Source: Fimisoma avicola (GTDB lineage Bacteria > Bacillota > Clostridia > Peptostreptococcales > Anaerovoracaceae). From it: a stretch of DNA of 23,897 nt. The notes below the pieces were generated by a model. That model saw only the letters and a list, made by a program, of their open reading frames with translations. It was not told the DNA's origin and did not search any database. The stretch lies in NCBI GenBank assembly GCA_018714945.1, contig DVMO01000019.1:1-23897 (forward strand), written 5' to 3'. The stretch's first letter is position 1. Every line of letters begins with the position of its first letter. Positions 5,086-13,772 of the stretch are shown here, piece by piece. Made by a program: the position numbers and the translations under genes.

Positions 5086-6858
5086 TTGAAAAAACAATCC
5101 AATCTGTCGCGCCTGCTTAATATTGCAGGCAATCACAAATACCTGATATACGCTTCATGGGTACTTTCAGCGGTAAGCGCTTTCATAGCCCTTGTACCCT
5201 ATTGTTATATCTGGAAAATTATCAGGGAAGTGCTGGATACCGGGCCGGATTTCAGCAACGGACAGGATATGGCCCATAACGGCTGGATGGCGGTGCTGTT
5301 TGCAGTGATCGCAGTATTGGTCTACATAGGAGGGCTGATGTGTTCTCATAAAGGAGCTTTTCGCATTGCCACAAACCTGCGTCTGCAAACGATGGAGCAT
5401 ATTGTCAGGCTGCCCCTTGGTTTTGCAGAGCAGTTTGGAAGCGGGAAACTGCGCAAGATCGTCAACGAATCCAGCGCAGCCACCGAAACTTATCTGGCTC
5501 ACCAGCTTCCTGACCGGGCCAATGCCATTGCAACTCCATGCGGCCTTTTGGCGCTCCTGCTGATCTTTGACTGGCGGCTCGGTCTTTTGAGCCTTGTGCC
5601 GGTAGCTCTGGGATTTCTCATAATGACTGCCATGACAGGAAAGCAGATGCAGGAAAAAATGAAAGAATACCAAAATGCTCTTGATGACATGTCCAACGAG
5701 GCAGTCGAATATGTGAGAGGGATCCCTGTTGTCAAGACCTTCGGACAGACCATATTTTCCTTTAAAAAATTCAAGGATTCCATCGACCGGTACAAAGTGT
5801 GGGTGATCGCCTATACCAGGCAGCTCCGTACGCCAATGATGTTCTATACGGCTGCCATCAACGGGGTGTTTGCTGCACTGATAGCAGGTGCGCTGATCTT
5901 TAGCCGTGAAGGAGTTACCGTGGAGTTTCTGCTGGACCTCATGTTCTATATCATAATCACCCCGGTTATCTCAGTTACCCTTACGCGCATAATGTTCCAG
6001 AGTGAAAATGCCATGATCGTGGATGATGCACTGCAGAGGATTGACAGCGTACTTGGCCTTAAACCGCTTGAAGTGCCGGGAAACCCGGAACATCCGAAAG
6101 ATGCTTCGGTACAGCTTGACCATGTCCATTTCAGCTATGACGGAGAAAATCAGGTGATAAAGGATATTTCTCTTGCGATCCCTGCTGGCCGGAAAGTGGC
6201 TTTTGTGGGGCCGTCCGGAGGAGGAAAAACTACCCTTGCCAATCTGATATGCCGATTCTTTGATCCGCAAAAGGGCAGTGTAAAAATAGGCGGAGTGGAT
6301 GTGAAGAATATCCGTAAAGAAGAGCTCATGGATACTGTGTCTTTTGTATTTCAAAACAGCCGTCTTATCAAGGCTTCGGTTCTGGAGAATGTTCGCATGG
6401 GCAGGCCGGATGCGACCCGTGAAGAGGTTCTGGCTGCACTTGGCAGCGCCCAGTGCGACGACATCCTTGAAAAGCTGCCCCAAGGCGCAGATACAGTGAT
6501 CGGGACAAAAGGCGTTTATCTTTCCGGGGGTGAACAACAGCGGATCGCCATTGCCCGCGCCATACTTAAAGATGCGCCCATAATCATTCTTGACGAGGCT
6601 ACAGCCTTTGCCGATCCGGATAATGAAACACGGGTACAGGCTGCCTTTTCCAAAATGGCTGAGGGAAAAACAGTCATAATGATCGCCCACCGGCTTTCTA
6701 CAGTTACCGGTGCAGATCAGATCTATGTGATCCAGGACGGACATGTGGCGGAAAGCGGCGATTGGGAGGAACTGCTGAAAAAAGACGGCGTTTTCAGCCG
6801 TATGTGGCAGGACTATCAGACTTCCGTTCAGTGGAAGGTTGAAAAGGAGGTACGATAA
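5086..6858 (+). CDS. ABC transporter half, fused permease/ATPase (YbtP/IrtA-like)
   Basis: A 590-residue membrane protein with about six N-terminal transmembrane segments (to about residue 310) and a C-terminal nucleotide-binding domain: Walker A GPSGGGKT (375-382), signature LSGGE (479-483), Walker B IIILDEA (499-505), switch His535. The D-loop region 'DEATAFADPDNE' differs from the common 'ATSALD' and is seen in the YbtP/IrtA siderophore-associated group and its clostridial relatives. Start is TTG 5086, 8 bases after AAGGAGG. It is followed after 2 bases by a second half-transporter, so the two probably form a heterodimer. Substrate unknown: metal chelate, peptide or drug are all possible. 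No link to the hydroxyproline genes is visible beyond proximity. Confidence 0.88.
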   Translation: MKKQSNLSRLLNIAGNHKYLIYASWVLSAVSAFIALVPYCYIWKIIREVLDTGPDFSNGQDMAHNGWMAVLFAVIAVLVYIGGLMCSHKGAFRIATNLRLQTMEHIVRLPLGFAEQFGSGKLRKIVNESSAATETYLAHQLPDRANAIATPCGLLALLLIFDWRLGLLSLVPVALGFLIMTAMTGKQMQEKMKEYQNALDDMSNEAVEYVRGIPVVKTFGQTIFSFKKFKDSIDRYKVWVIAYTRQLRTPMMFYTAAINGVFAALIAGALIFSREGVTVEFLLDLMFYIIITPVISVTLTRIMFQSENAMIVDDALQRIDSVLGLKPLEVPGNPEHPKDASVQLDHVHFSYDGENQVIKDISLAIPAGRKVAFVGPSGGGKTTLANLICRFFDPQKGSVKIGGVDVKNIRKEELMDTVSFVFQNSRLIKASVLENVRMGRPDATREEVLAALGSAQCDDILEKLPQGADTVIGTKGVYLSGGEQQRIAIARAILKDAPIIILDEATAFADPDNETRVQAAFSKMAEGKTVIMIAHRLSTVTGADQIYVIQDGHVAESGDWEELLKKDGVFSRMWQDYQTSVQWKVEKEVR

Positions 6859-6860
6859 CA

Positions 6861-8594
6861 GTGATAAAAAAGCTTCAGAGACGATATGCCCTTTCTGAAC
6901 AGGGGGCGAAAGATCTGGTGAAAGGCTGCCTGGCCTGTGTCCTTCAGAATCTTTCCTTTATGTTTCCTGTAGGACTTTTGTATTTTTTAACGGCTGACCT
7001 GATGAATGGCGGTATTCCTGACGGAAAAGCAGGTTTTTATATTGCCGGCTGCGCAGTGTGCATCGGTCTGATCCTGCTTACCACATACATCCAGTACAAC
7101 GCCACATATTTTGCAACTTATACTGAAAGCGGCGTGCGGAGGATCACCCTTGCTGAACATCTGCGAAAAATCCCCTTGTCATTCTTCGGGAAAAAGGATC
7201 TGGCAGATCTGACCAGCACCATCATGGCTGACTGCACTTTTTTGGAACAGAGCTTTTCACATTTTATACCTGAACTGGCAGGTTCGATCATTTCTACTGT
7301 CCTGATCTCCATCAGCCTCCTGGCATTTGACTGGCGCATGGCGCTGGCAGCCCTGTGGGTGATGCCCGTTGCTTTTGCTGTTGTTGGTTTTTCTGCAAAG
7401 ATACAGGAAAAACTCAATCAAAAGGCAATGGATGTGAAGATGGCCTGTGCGGACGGGATCCAGGAGTGTATTGAGACAGTACGAGATCTGAAGGCCAACA
7501 ACGCCGAAACAGAATACTTGAAGGGCCTGGAAAAAAAGATCCGCGCCGTGGAGCGCCGTTCTATCCTGAACGAATTCGGGCTGGCAGCCTTTGTGGTATC
7601 TGCATCACTGGTATTAAAGCTGGGGATCGCTACGGTTGCACTGGCAGGTTCTATCCTGCTTGTAAGAGGAAGCCTTGATGTGATGGCCTTTTTCATGTTC
7701 CTGCTTGTTGTATCGAGGCTTTACGATCCTCTGCAGGGAGCGCTGCAAAATCTGGCGGCTGTTATAAGTACCCGGACCAATATCGGCCGAATGAACGAGA
7801 TCCTCGATCATCCCATCCAGCACGGGGAAAACAGGCTTTCCAACGAAGGATACGATATCGTTTTCGATCATGTGGGGTTTGCTTATAACAGGGGAGAGAC
7901 AGTATTGAAAGATGTCTCATTTACCGCAAGACAGGGCGAAGTCACAGCGCTGGTGGGACCTTCCGGAGGCGGCAAGACCACGGTTTCACGGCTGGCGGCA
8001 AGGTTCTGGGATGTGAGCAGGGGAAAGATCACCGTGGGCGGCATGGATATTTCCGGAGTGGATCCGGAAACGCTGCTTTCTCTCTTTTCCATTGTATTTC
8101 AGGATGTTACACTGTTTGACAATACGATCATGGAAAATATACGGATCGGAAATAAAGACGCCACTGATGAACAGGTTTTGGCAGCCGCCAGACTTGCAAA
8201 TGTAGACGAATTCGCTGAAAAACTGCCGGACGGCTGGAATACCAATATAGGTGAAAACGGCTGTGAGCTATCCGGCGGCCAGCGGCAGCGGATTTCAATC
8301 GCAAGGGCCTTTTTGAAAAACTCGCCGATCATCCTCCTTGACGAGGCCACCGCTTCGCTGGATGTGGAGAATGAAACCCTTATCCAGACGGCCCTTTCCC
8401 GTCTGATAGCAGATAAGACCGTGCTTGTGATCGCCCATAGGATGCGCACCGTGGCCGGTGCAGACAAGATCGTGGTTCTTTCAGATGGTATTGTCGCAGA
8501 AGAAGGCGCACCGGAAATCCTGATGAAACAAAACGGCATCTATGCCCGTATGGTCAAATTGCAGGCGGAAAGCCAGAAATGGAAGCTTGCATAA
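6861..8594 (+). CDS. ABC transporter half, fused permease/ATPase (partner)
   Basis: 577 residues with the same type I exporter-fold architecture. The membrane domain runs to about residue 310; then Walker A GPSGGGKT (366-373), signature LSGGQ (470-474), Walker B ILLDEA (491-496), and switch His526. The D-loop here is the conventional 'ATASLDVENE', unlike its partner. Both halves keep the Walker B glutamate, so by eye neither ATP site is plainly degenerate. The start is GTG 6861, 10 bases after AAGGAGG and 2 bases after the previous stop: co-translated partners. The operon ends at the hairpin at 8616-8647 where it meets the convergent regulator gene. Confidence 0.88.
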   Translation: MIKKLQRRYALSEQGAKDLVKGCLACVLQNLSFMFPVGLLYFLTADLMNGGIPDGKAGFYIAGCAVCIGLILLTTYIQYNATYFATYTESGVRRITLAEHLRKIPLSFFGKKDLADLTSTIMADCTFLEQSFSHFIPELAGSIISTVLISISLLAFDWRMALAALWVMPVAFAVVGFSAKIQEKLNQKAMDVKMACADGIQECIETVRDLKANNAETEYLKGLEKKIRAVERRSILNEFGLAAFVVSASLVLKLGIATVALAGSILLVRGSLDVMAFFMFLLVVSRLYDPLQGALQNLAAVISTRTNIGRMNEILDHPIQHGENRLSNEGYDIVFDHVGFAYNRGETVLKDVSFTARQGEVTALVGPSGGGKTTVSRLAARFWDVSRGKITVGGMDISGVDPETLLSLFSIVFQDVTLFDNTIMENIRIGNKDATDEQVLAAARLANVDEFAEKLPDGWNTNIGENGCELSGGQRQRISIARAFLKNSPIILLDEATASLDVENETLIQTALSRLIADKTVLVIAHRMRTVAGADKIVVLSDGIVAEEGAPEILMKQNGIYARMVKLQAESQKWKLA

Positions 8595-8615
8595 GGCTTT
8601 GGATTTCTCTGACAT

Positions 8616-8647
8616 ATCTGCCGGGTTTTCCGCAAAACCCGGCAGAT
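8616..8647. terminator. Hairpin between convergent genes (probable bidirectional terminator)
   Basis: A perfect 14-bp stem (8616-8629 with 8634-8647) and a four-base loop, located between the convergent ABC operon and the sigma54 regulator. The TTTT/AAAA run is inside the stem and there is no strong T run after it, so termination is likely but not certain. Confidence 0.6.
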
Positions 8648-8666
8648 GGTGTTGCATCAGCGTCCT

Positions 8667-10469
8667 TTATTTCAGATATTCCTTATATTTTTCCAGCATG
8701 TTGTAGATCGTCTTTCGAGATACGCCCATGAGCTTGGCGGCTTCTGCCTTGTTGCCGCTTGCCAGCAGCAGGGCTTCCTTGAGCAGGGAGGCGTAGGAAC
8801 GGCTGATCTCAAGCTGTTTTTCGCGGAGCATTTCAGCCGGGGTCATTTCTGCGGTCAGACCGCTGTAATGGGGGTTGTTGAACTGGAAAGCGGCGATCAG
8901 TGATTCTCTTGATATGACAGAAGATGATGACATGACATAAACTCTGTTGATTATATTGCGGAGTTCCCTGACATTGCCGGGCCAGTCATAACCAAGCAGA
9001 AGTTTCATGGCATTTTTTTCAATGGTCTTTTTACCTGCTGTGTTGGTGCGCATGGCCTGCCGGAGAAAAAACTCACAGCAGGGGATTATATCCTCTGGCC
9101 GCTCTCTTAAAGGCGGTATCGTTATATTAAGGACCATGAGCCTATAATACAGATCCTCACGGAACAGCCCCTCTTCTATCATTTTTTCCAATGATCGGTT
9201 AGTAGCAGCGATCACCCTTACATCTACAGATATATTCCGGCTGCCGCCGAGCCTGGTTATCTGCCCGGTCTCAAGAGTGCGCAGCAGCCTTGTCTGCGCA
9301 TGGAGAGGAAGTTCGGCCACTTCATCGAGGAAAAGGGTGCCTTCGTTGGACAATTCAATCTTTCCTACATGACCGTTTTTGGAGGCGCCTGTAAAGGCGC
9401 CGCTTTCGTATCCAAATAATTCGCTGTCTATGAGCTCAGGAGATATGCTGGCGCAGTTGATGGCAACGAAAGGCTTGTTCCTGCGGGTGCTGTAATTATG
9501 TATAGATTGGGCGAAAAGCTCTTTCCCCGTGCCGCTTTCACCATATATCAGCACATTATAAGGGCTTATGGCAAAGGACATGGCAAGCTTCTTCACATCT
9601 TGCATAGGCCTGCTGTTTCCGAGAATGTCCTCAAAAGTATAATCAGCAACAAGCCCCAGGGTATCACGGACCTGATTTATCTTTGTATTGCGGGATCTGG
9701 AAATTTCAGCAACGCCGCTGACCTCGTTGCGAGTGTCAAAAAGAGGATACATATCGTTGGAAGCGATCATGCATTCCCCTGGACTCTTATCGCTGGTGAC
9801 CTCAACTTCCCAGTCGATGACAGGTTTGCCGTATTTTATGACATCGTTTACTTTGAGATAGCTGTGGGGCTTTTTTATGGATGTGAACCGTGTACCGCAG
9901 GTGTGGAGCACATCATTGATGTGTTTGCCCAGTTCAGCTTCCCGGTCTTTGATGTGCAGATAGTCGCAGAAATCAGAGTTGGCATACAAAAGCCGGAGCT
10001 CCTTATCGTACACGCATATGGAGTTTGGCAGTGCATCAAGGCCGTCAAAGATGAATTCCCGCAGTTGCTGGTTATGGCCGAAAGCGGAAAACAGCAGCTC
10101 AAAATAACTTTTAAGTTTTTCGGCCGCAGCCTTGACTGCTTTTCCACTGCCTGCTGCGATGAAAAAACCATATCCTCCGACGGCGCCGCCGTCTGAGCCG
10201 GACGGAGGCAGCCCAGCTCCGGTATGGCTTGCGGCGGCCTGCTGCAAGCCATGGAGATCATCTGATGCTTCCTGCCCATGGGGAAAGGCTGAAACCACGC
10301 TGCCGTCGCAGAAGCACAAAGCGAGGGGCTCGTCTTGAAGGCCGCGCTCTGTCACAAGAAAATCAAAGATGATCTTTGCGGCTGTTTTTGCATCGGTAAA
10401 TGTGGGTTCATTATTGGAAATTTCTATATTGAAATATGTTGTCTGTTTATCTTTTTCAGAAGTATTCAT
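8667..10469 (-). CDS. PAS-domain sigma54-dependent transcriptional activator
   Basis: A 600-residue bacterial enhancer-binding protein. Residues 1-130 form an unassigned sensory region and about 137-255 a PAS-like domain ('ICVYDKELRLLYANSDFCDYL'). The AAA+ domain has Walker A GESGTGKE (310-317), the sigma54-contacting loop GAFTGA (357-362), Walker B DEVAEL (382-387) and 'AATNRSLEKMIEEGLFREDLYYRL' (421-444). A Fis-type HTH ends the protein (about 563-597, 'NKAEAAKLMGVSRKTIYNML'). It lies 22 bases downstream of the racemase gene on the same strand. Four sigma54 promoters in this island (11594, 11659, 13692, 18911) are its obvious targets, and one of them transcribes this gene itself, giving positive feedback. 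The effector is probably a hydroxyproline or related amino acid, by inference from neighbours. Confidence 0.93.
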   Translation of the reverse strand: MNTSEKDKQTTYFNIEISNNEPTFTDAKTAAKIIFDFLVTERGLQDEPLALCFCDGSVVSAFPHGQEASDDLHGLQQAAASHTGAGLPPSGSDGGAVGGYGFFIAAGSGKAVKAAAEKLKSYFELLFSAFGHNQQLREFIFDGLDALPNSICVYDKELRLLYANSDFCDYLHIKDREAELGKHINDVLHTCGTRFTSIKKPHSYLKVNDVIKYGKPVIDWEVEVTSDKSPGECMIASNDMYPLFDTRNEVSGVAEISRSRNTKINQVRDTLGLVADYTFEDILGNSRPMQDVKKLAMSFAISPYNVLIYGESGTGKELFAQSIHNYSTRRNKPFVAINCASISPELIDSELFGYESGAFTGASKNGHVGKIELSNEGTLFLDEVAELPLHAQTRLLRTLETGQITRLGGSRNISVDVRVIAATNRSLEKMIEEGLFREDLYYRLMVLNITIPPLRERPEDIIPCCEFFLRQAMRTNTAGKKTIEKNAMKLLLGYDWPGNVRELRNIINRVYVMSSSSVISRESLIAAFQFNNPHYSGLTAEMTPAEMLREKQLEISRSYASLLKEALLLASGNKAEAAKLMGVSRKTIYNMLEKYKEYLK

Positions 10470-10491
10470 AACTGCCGATCCTATATATCAT

Positions 10492-11499
10492 CTATCCAAG
10501 GAGAAAACCTTCAGGGAAAGTGTCCTTTGGATCAAGTATCCATGTTGCAAAGCCCTGTATGCAGGCATTGCCGGTCACCCTCGGCACAACAGCAGGAAAG
10601 CCCGCTACTGTGGCCGTATCAACTATCTCACACCTGAACAGAGAGCCGATTATGCTCTCGTGGACAAAGCTTTCTCCCACTTTTAACCTGCCTTTATTGT
10701 AAAGGACAGCCGATTTTGCAGAAGTCCCGGTGCCGCAAGGCGACCGGTCGACGGTCTTTGGCAGAGCTACGACGCAGTTTTGGATGTCTGCGCCGACGGT
10801 CCTGGGCTCTCCGTAAAACTCCACATGGGTGACCTGCTCAACAAATTGCAGATCAGGGTGGCGAAAATCCACCTGACTGTTGATATCCGCAGCTATGGAC
10901 TGGGCCGCTTCAACGAGGCGGGCGCCGTTTTGCGGACAGATAGGTATACCGACAGAATCAGCCGGAAGGATAGCGTAGAGATTGCCTCCCCATGAGACAT
11001 CCATGGTAAGGAAGCCAAAATCCCTGGTCTCTACCGTAAGATCTTGGCGCAGGACAAAAGCAGGGGCATTGGTGAAAGAAACTTCCTGGACAACGCCGTT
11101 TGCCACCTTTGCCTCCACCGTTATGAGCCCGGCCGCTGTGTCAAGCCTGATGACCGTAACAGGTTCGGTAACATCGACCATTCCTGTCTCAATAAGGGCA
11201 ACCGCCACACCCATGGTATCGTGGCCGCACATGGGCAGCCAGCCGCTGGTTTCAAAATAAAGGACTCCCACATCGGCTTCCGGCAGGCAGGGCTCTGTTA
11301 TAAGGGTGCAGGACATATAGTCGTTGCCCCTGGGCTCGTAGGACAGCAGTTTGCGGAACCAGTCCTCGTTTTCTTTCATGTAGATGAATTTTTCTGCCAT
11401 CGTAGAGCCCGGTACATGGGGAAAACCTCCTACGATATTGCGGGTAGGCTGTCCGAGGGTATGGGTTTCGATGGTCCTGAAAACTTTTTTTCCGTTCAT
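10492..11499 (-). CDS. Proline racemase-family enzyme (candidate hydroxyproline 2-epimerase)
   Basis: 335 residues with both catalytic cysteines of the proline racemase/hydroxyproline epimerase fold: Cys91 in 'LPMCGHDTMG' and Cys255 in 'DRSPCGTGTSA'. Having two Cys argues for a racemase or 2-epimerase rather than trans-3-hydroxyproline dehydratase, which has Ser/Thr at the first site. The residue after MCGH is Asp94, where Gly or Asn is usual. In the HplG pathway an epimerase of this family inverts C2 of 4-hydroxy-L-proline to give the D isomer used by the glycyl radical lyase; neighbours ortAB and the GREs support that role. Proline racemase proper is the main alternative. Start ATG 11499 has GGAGG 8-10 bases upstream. 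The gene is transcribed from a sigma54 promoter and followed by its activator gene. Confidence 0.85.
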   Translation of the reverse strand: MNGKKVFRTIETHTLGQPTRNIVGGFPHVPGSTMAEKFIYMKENEDWFRKLLSYEPRGNDYMSCTLITEPCLPEADVGVLYFETSGWLPMCGHDTMGVAVALIETGMVDVTEPVTVIRLDTAAGLITVEAKVANGVVQEVSFTNAPAFVLRQDLTVETRDFGFLTMDVSWGGNLYAILPADSVGIPICPQNGARLVEAAQSIAADINSQVDFRHPDLQFVEQVTHVEFYGEPRTVGADIQNCVVALPKTVDRSPCGTGTSAKSAVLYNKGRLKVGESFVHESIIGSLFRCEIVDTATVAGFPAVVPRVTGNACIQGFATWILDPKDTFPEGFLLG

Positions 11500-11593
11500 T
11501 GAAATTTCCTCCTTGAAACTTAACCATTAAATATTATGCTGCGGAGAAGATAAATTTCCCCACATCATATCGGTTCCTTTAAAAAAATATCAA

Positions 11594-11608
11594 GCAATTA
11601 CTGTGCCA
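11594..11608 (-). promoter_or_regulatory. sigma54 promoter of racemase-activator operon
   Basis: Read on the minus strand: TGGCACAGTAATTGCT, with the -24 GG at 11607-11606 and the -12 GC at 11595-11594, twelve bases apart. This is an essentially perfect match to the TGGCAC-N5-TTGC consensus. It lies about 95 bases before the racemase start and about 50 bases from the divergent ortA promoter. Confidence 0.88.
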
Positions 11609-11617
11609 ACGGCTCCC

Positions 11618-11649
11618 ATGTCAGACAGGAGGCTGAGAGCCTGTGACAT
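11618..11649. promoter_or_regulatory. Inverted repeat between divergent sigma54 promoters
   Basis: ATGTC and ACAGG (separated by AG), a 10-base centre, then CCTGTGACAT: two 10-base half-sites in opposite orientation. The position between two back-to-back sigma54 promoters suggests a protein-binding site, possibly shared. It does not resemble the common words at 13477 and 18746, so which protein would bind is open. Confidence 0.4.
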
Positions 11650-11658
11650 ACCATTACA

Positions 11659-11673
11659 TGGCATGAAAATTGC
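11659..11673 (+). promoter_or_regulatory. sigma54 promoter of ortAB
   Basis: TGGCATGAAAATTGCT, with the -24 GG at 11660-11661 and the -12 GC at 11672-11673, twelve bases apart. It is 46 bases before ATG 11719. Confidence 0.85.
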
Positions 11674-11718
11674 TTTTCCCGATAAATATATATTGAAACT
11701 TTTAAAGGAGGAACACAG

Positions 11719-12021
11719 ATGGCCAAAAAAGGCGATTGGGTGCGCATACACGATGTCATCCTGAAGGCGGACCAACGAACAGCAAGACTTCCCGATGACA
11801 CTCAAAAATGCGACTTTGAGATGTGGGTAAAAGGCTCCCTGCTGGACGAAGAAGGACATATGGGAGATACAGTGCATGTAAAGACTGCTTCCGGCAGAGT
11901 GGAGCAGGGAATATTGGCAGAGGAAAATCCCCACTATACCCACAGTTACGGTAAATTCGTACCTGAGATGATAGAAATCGATAAACAGCTCAGAGAGATA
12001 ATGTATGGAGGTGAAAAATGA
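11719..12021 (+). CDS. ortA: 2-amino-4-ketopentanoate thiolase, alpha subunit
   Basis: A 100-residue small subunit of OrtAB, which cleaves 2-amino-4-ketopentanoate with CoA to acetyl-CoA and alanine (D-alanine in the Stickland ornithine pathway). Recognised from 'AKKGDWVRIHDVIL', 'FEMWVKGSLLDEEGHMGDTV', 'VKTASGRVEQGIL' and 'ENPHYTHSYGKFVPEM', which match the OrtA family in order and length. A strong AAAGGAGG precedes ATG 11719, and the stop overlaps ortB as ATGA. None of the upstream ornithine enzymes (racemase, aminomutase OraS/OraE, diaminopentanoate dehydrogenase) are in the window. The supply of aminoketopentanoate must therefore come from elsewhere, most simply from the glycyl radical lyase(s) of this island. 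Confidence 0.93.
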   Translation: MAKKGDWVRIHDVILKADQRTARLPDDTQKCDFEMWVKGSLLDEEGHMGDTVHVKTASGRVEQGILAEENPHYTHSYGKFVPEMIEIDKQLREIMYGGEK

Positions 12022-13463
12022 TGGCTTTGGCCAAGGACTACGAATCTGTGATGGGAAGGTCTGCGGAAATCATGAAAAACGCCTTGGGACTTGATTACAG
12101 CAGGTTTGAAAAAGGAAGAGCCGCTTTTGACTATGAGGCCCTGATGGCTTCGACAGGCTTTGATATGGAACAGGCCGCCCGTATACAGGAGGAAACAGGC
12201 GTTGGCAAAACACCGCTGCTGGAACTGCGCAACATAACAAAGCTGGCAAGGAAATATTCAAGGCCCGGATACGGAGCAACCATCCTCATAAAGGACGAAG
12301 CTGCAAATCCATCAGGGTCTTTCAAGGACAGACGGGCTTCCCTGGCCGTCGCACAGGCGAAAAGACAGGGATATGTGGGTGTGATCGCCGCAACCTCCGG
12401 CAATTACGGCGCTGCCGTAGCTTCTCAGGCCGCAATGAGGGGCCTGAAAGCCATAATCATACAGGAGTGCTATGATTCCAGAGGAGTAGGACAGCCGGAG
12501 ATCATAGAAAAAGCCAGGAAATGCGAGGCTCTGGGAGCTGAAGTGATACAGCTGACCGTAGGACCTGAGCTGTTCTATGAGCATCTCTCCATAATGGAGG
12601 ATACAGGATATTTCAACGCCTCCTTGTATTCGCCTTTTGGAGTGGCAGGTGTTGAGACACTGGGATATGAAATAGGCCGGGAAGTGAGGAACAGGTATGG
12701 AAAAGAGCCTGCCATGGCGGTCTGTACCTATGCAGGAGGCGGAATGGTCACCGGAGCGGCCAGGGGACTGAAAAAATCCGGATATAAAGATACAAAGATC
12801 GTTGGAGCATCCATCGATCTGACAGGCCTGCACATGGCTTCCGATTCTCAGTTTAACATGAAGTCATGCACGACAGGGCACACGGGTTTCGGCATACCCC
12901 ATGCCATGAATCCTGACAGCGGGGATATACCAAGAAGTGCAGCAAGGCCACTCAGGTATATGGACCGATATGTGACCGTCACACAGGGTGAAGTGATGTA
13001 TATGACCGAAATGCTGGCGATCCTTGAAGGCCTGGAAAGGGGACCGGCCGGCAACACGGCCCTTGCATGCGCCTTTGCCCTTGCCAGGGAACTGCCGGAG
13101 GAGGAGATCATCGTGGTGACAGAGACTGAGTACACAGGAGCAGGCAAACATATCCAGCCGCAGCTTTCATTTGCACGGGAAAACGGGATAGAAATAAGAT
13201 TTGGAGATCCGTCCTCTGAGGATATCCCCGGCAAAAACATAATACTGCCTTCTGATCCCGGTCTGTTCGCCTGCAAAGACGCTGACCTTGACCACATGCG
13301 CAGGAAGCTCATCCTGAAAACCGCTGAAAAGGCCGGCGGAAAGCTTACGGCAGAGGACATTGACTTTCTGGCGGCAGACACCAATACCGACTGTTCCTAT
13401 GTAAAAAAAGTCCTTGGTGAAGTTTTACGGACAGAACTGGATAAACAAGACAGTTTCAGGTAA
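12018..13463 (+). CDS. ortB: 2-amino-4-ketopentanoate thiolase, beta subunit (PLP)
   Basis: A 481-residue PLP enzyme of the fold-type II (threonine synthase/cysteine synthase-like) group and catalytic partner of OrtA. The Schiff-base lysine is Lys103 in 'NPSGSFKDRRA'; the phosphate/substrate loop 'ATSGNYGAAVASQ' follows at about residue 128, and a glycine-rich 'TYAGGGMVTGAA' near 240. The C-terminal half ('LERGPAGNTALACAFALA', 'TETEYTGAGKHIQPQL') is characteristic of OrtB rather than threonine synthase. It overlaps ortA by ATGA; an in-frame ATG three bases later could also start it. The reaction is described under ortA. It provides acetyl-CoA for ATP synthesis, so it is the energy-yielding end of this catabolic cluster. 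Confidence 0.93.
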   Translation: MMALAKDYESVMGRSAEIMKNALGLDYSRFEKGRAAFDYEALMASTGFDMEQAARIQEETGVGKTPLLELRNITKLARKYSRPGYGATILIKDEAANPSGSFKDRRASLAVAQAKRQGYVGVIAATSGNYGAAVASQAAMRGLKAIIIQECYDSRGVGQPEIIEKARKCEALGAEVIQLTVGPELFYEHLSIMEDTGYFNASLYSPFGVAGVETLGYEIGREVRNRYGKEPAMAVCTYAGGGMVTGAARGLKKSGYKDTKIVGASIDLTGLHMASDSQFNMKSCTTGHTGFGIPHAMNPDSGDIPRSAARPLRYMDRYVTVTQGEVMYMTEMLAILEGLERGPAGNTALACAFALARELPEEEIIVVTETEYTGAGKHIQPQLSFARENGIEIRFGDPSSEDIPGKNIILPSDPGLFACKDADLDHMRRKLILKTAEKAGGKLTAEDIDFLAADTNTDCSYVKKVLGEVLRTELDKQDSFR

Positions 13464-13476
13464 AGGTCCCATATCG

Positions 13477-13526
13477 TATAAAAAAATACACACCAGCGCC
13501 GTTTCAATGTATAAATAATTCTACAC
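13477..13526. promoter_or_regulatory. Candidate upstream activator sites (pair 1)
   Basis: TATAAAAAAATACACAC (13477-13493) and TGTATAAATAATT (13508-13520) occur identically at 18780-18796 and 18746-18758. The second continues to CTACAC, making a TGTA-N10-TACA inverted repeat. The first has GTAT/ATAC symmetry. The distance to the -12 element is about 185-220 bases, suitable for an enhancer-binding protein. Confidence 0.5.
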
Positions 13527-13691
13527 CTGCTGGCATTTTGACCGGATAAAAAATAAAGCGGAGAGAAAAAAGTGAAAAAATTTATACATCTTCCAGATCT
13601 GCGGGTATTTTTTATGCTGTTTTACGGCGTTCAAGAGTAAAAAAACAGAAGAAAATCTGCTGTCTGAGCATAAAATCCTGTTAAAGGGCTT

Positions 13692-13707
13692 TGGCATACA
13701 AGTTGCA
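13692..13707 (+). promoter_or_regulatory. sigma54 promoter of the symporter/GRE1 operon
   Basis: TGGCATACAAGTTGCA, with the -24 GG at 13693-13694 and the -12 GC at 13705-13706, twelve bases apart. It is 66 bases before ATG 13773 and probably also transcribes the small subunit, GRE1 and SDR, since no promoter is evident before those. Confidence 0.83.
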
Positions 13708-13772
13708 ATTTAGATTACTGTCTCTTGGAGACAGGTAAGCGACACCTATTTAGATCATGAAAGGAGAGAGCA

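Larger units (their letters stand above)
13464..13772. other. Regulatory intergenic region upstream of the symporter
   Basis: 309 bases without a gene. It holds two AT-rich words shared exactly with the region before the activase (17 bases at 13477-13493, 13 bases at 13508-13520) and a sigma54 promoter at 13692-13707. No clear terminator for ortAB is seen. A 65-base AT-rich stretch between sites and promoter may help bending. Confidence 0.7.

Noticed and set aside
9498..10196. 232-codon plus-strand frame
   Set aside because: It is a shadow of the sigma54 activator gene, whose AAA+ and PAS motifs on the minus strand are unambiguous.
11719..13463. OrtAB as part of a classical ornithine degradation cluster
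   Set aside because: There are no ornithine racemase, ornithine aminomutase or diaminopentanoate dehydrogenase genes in the window.
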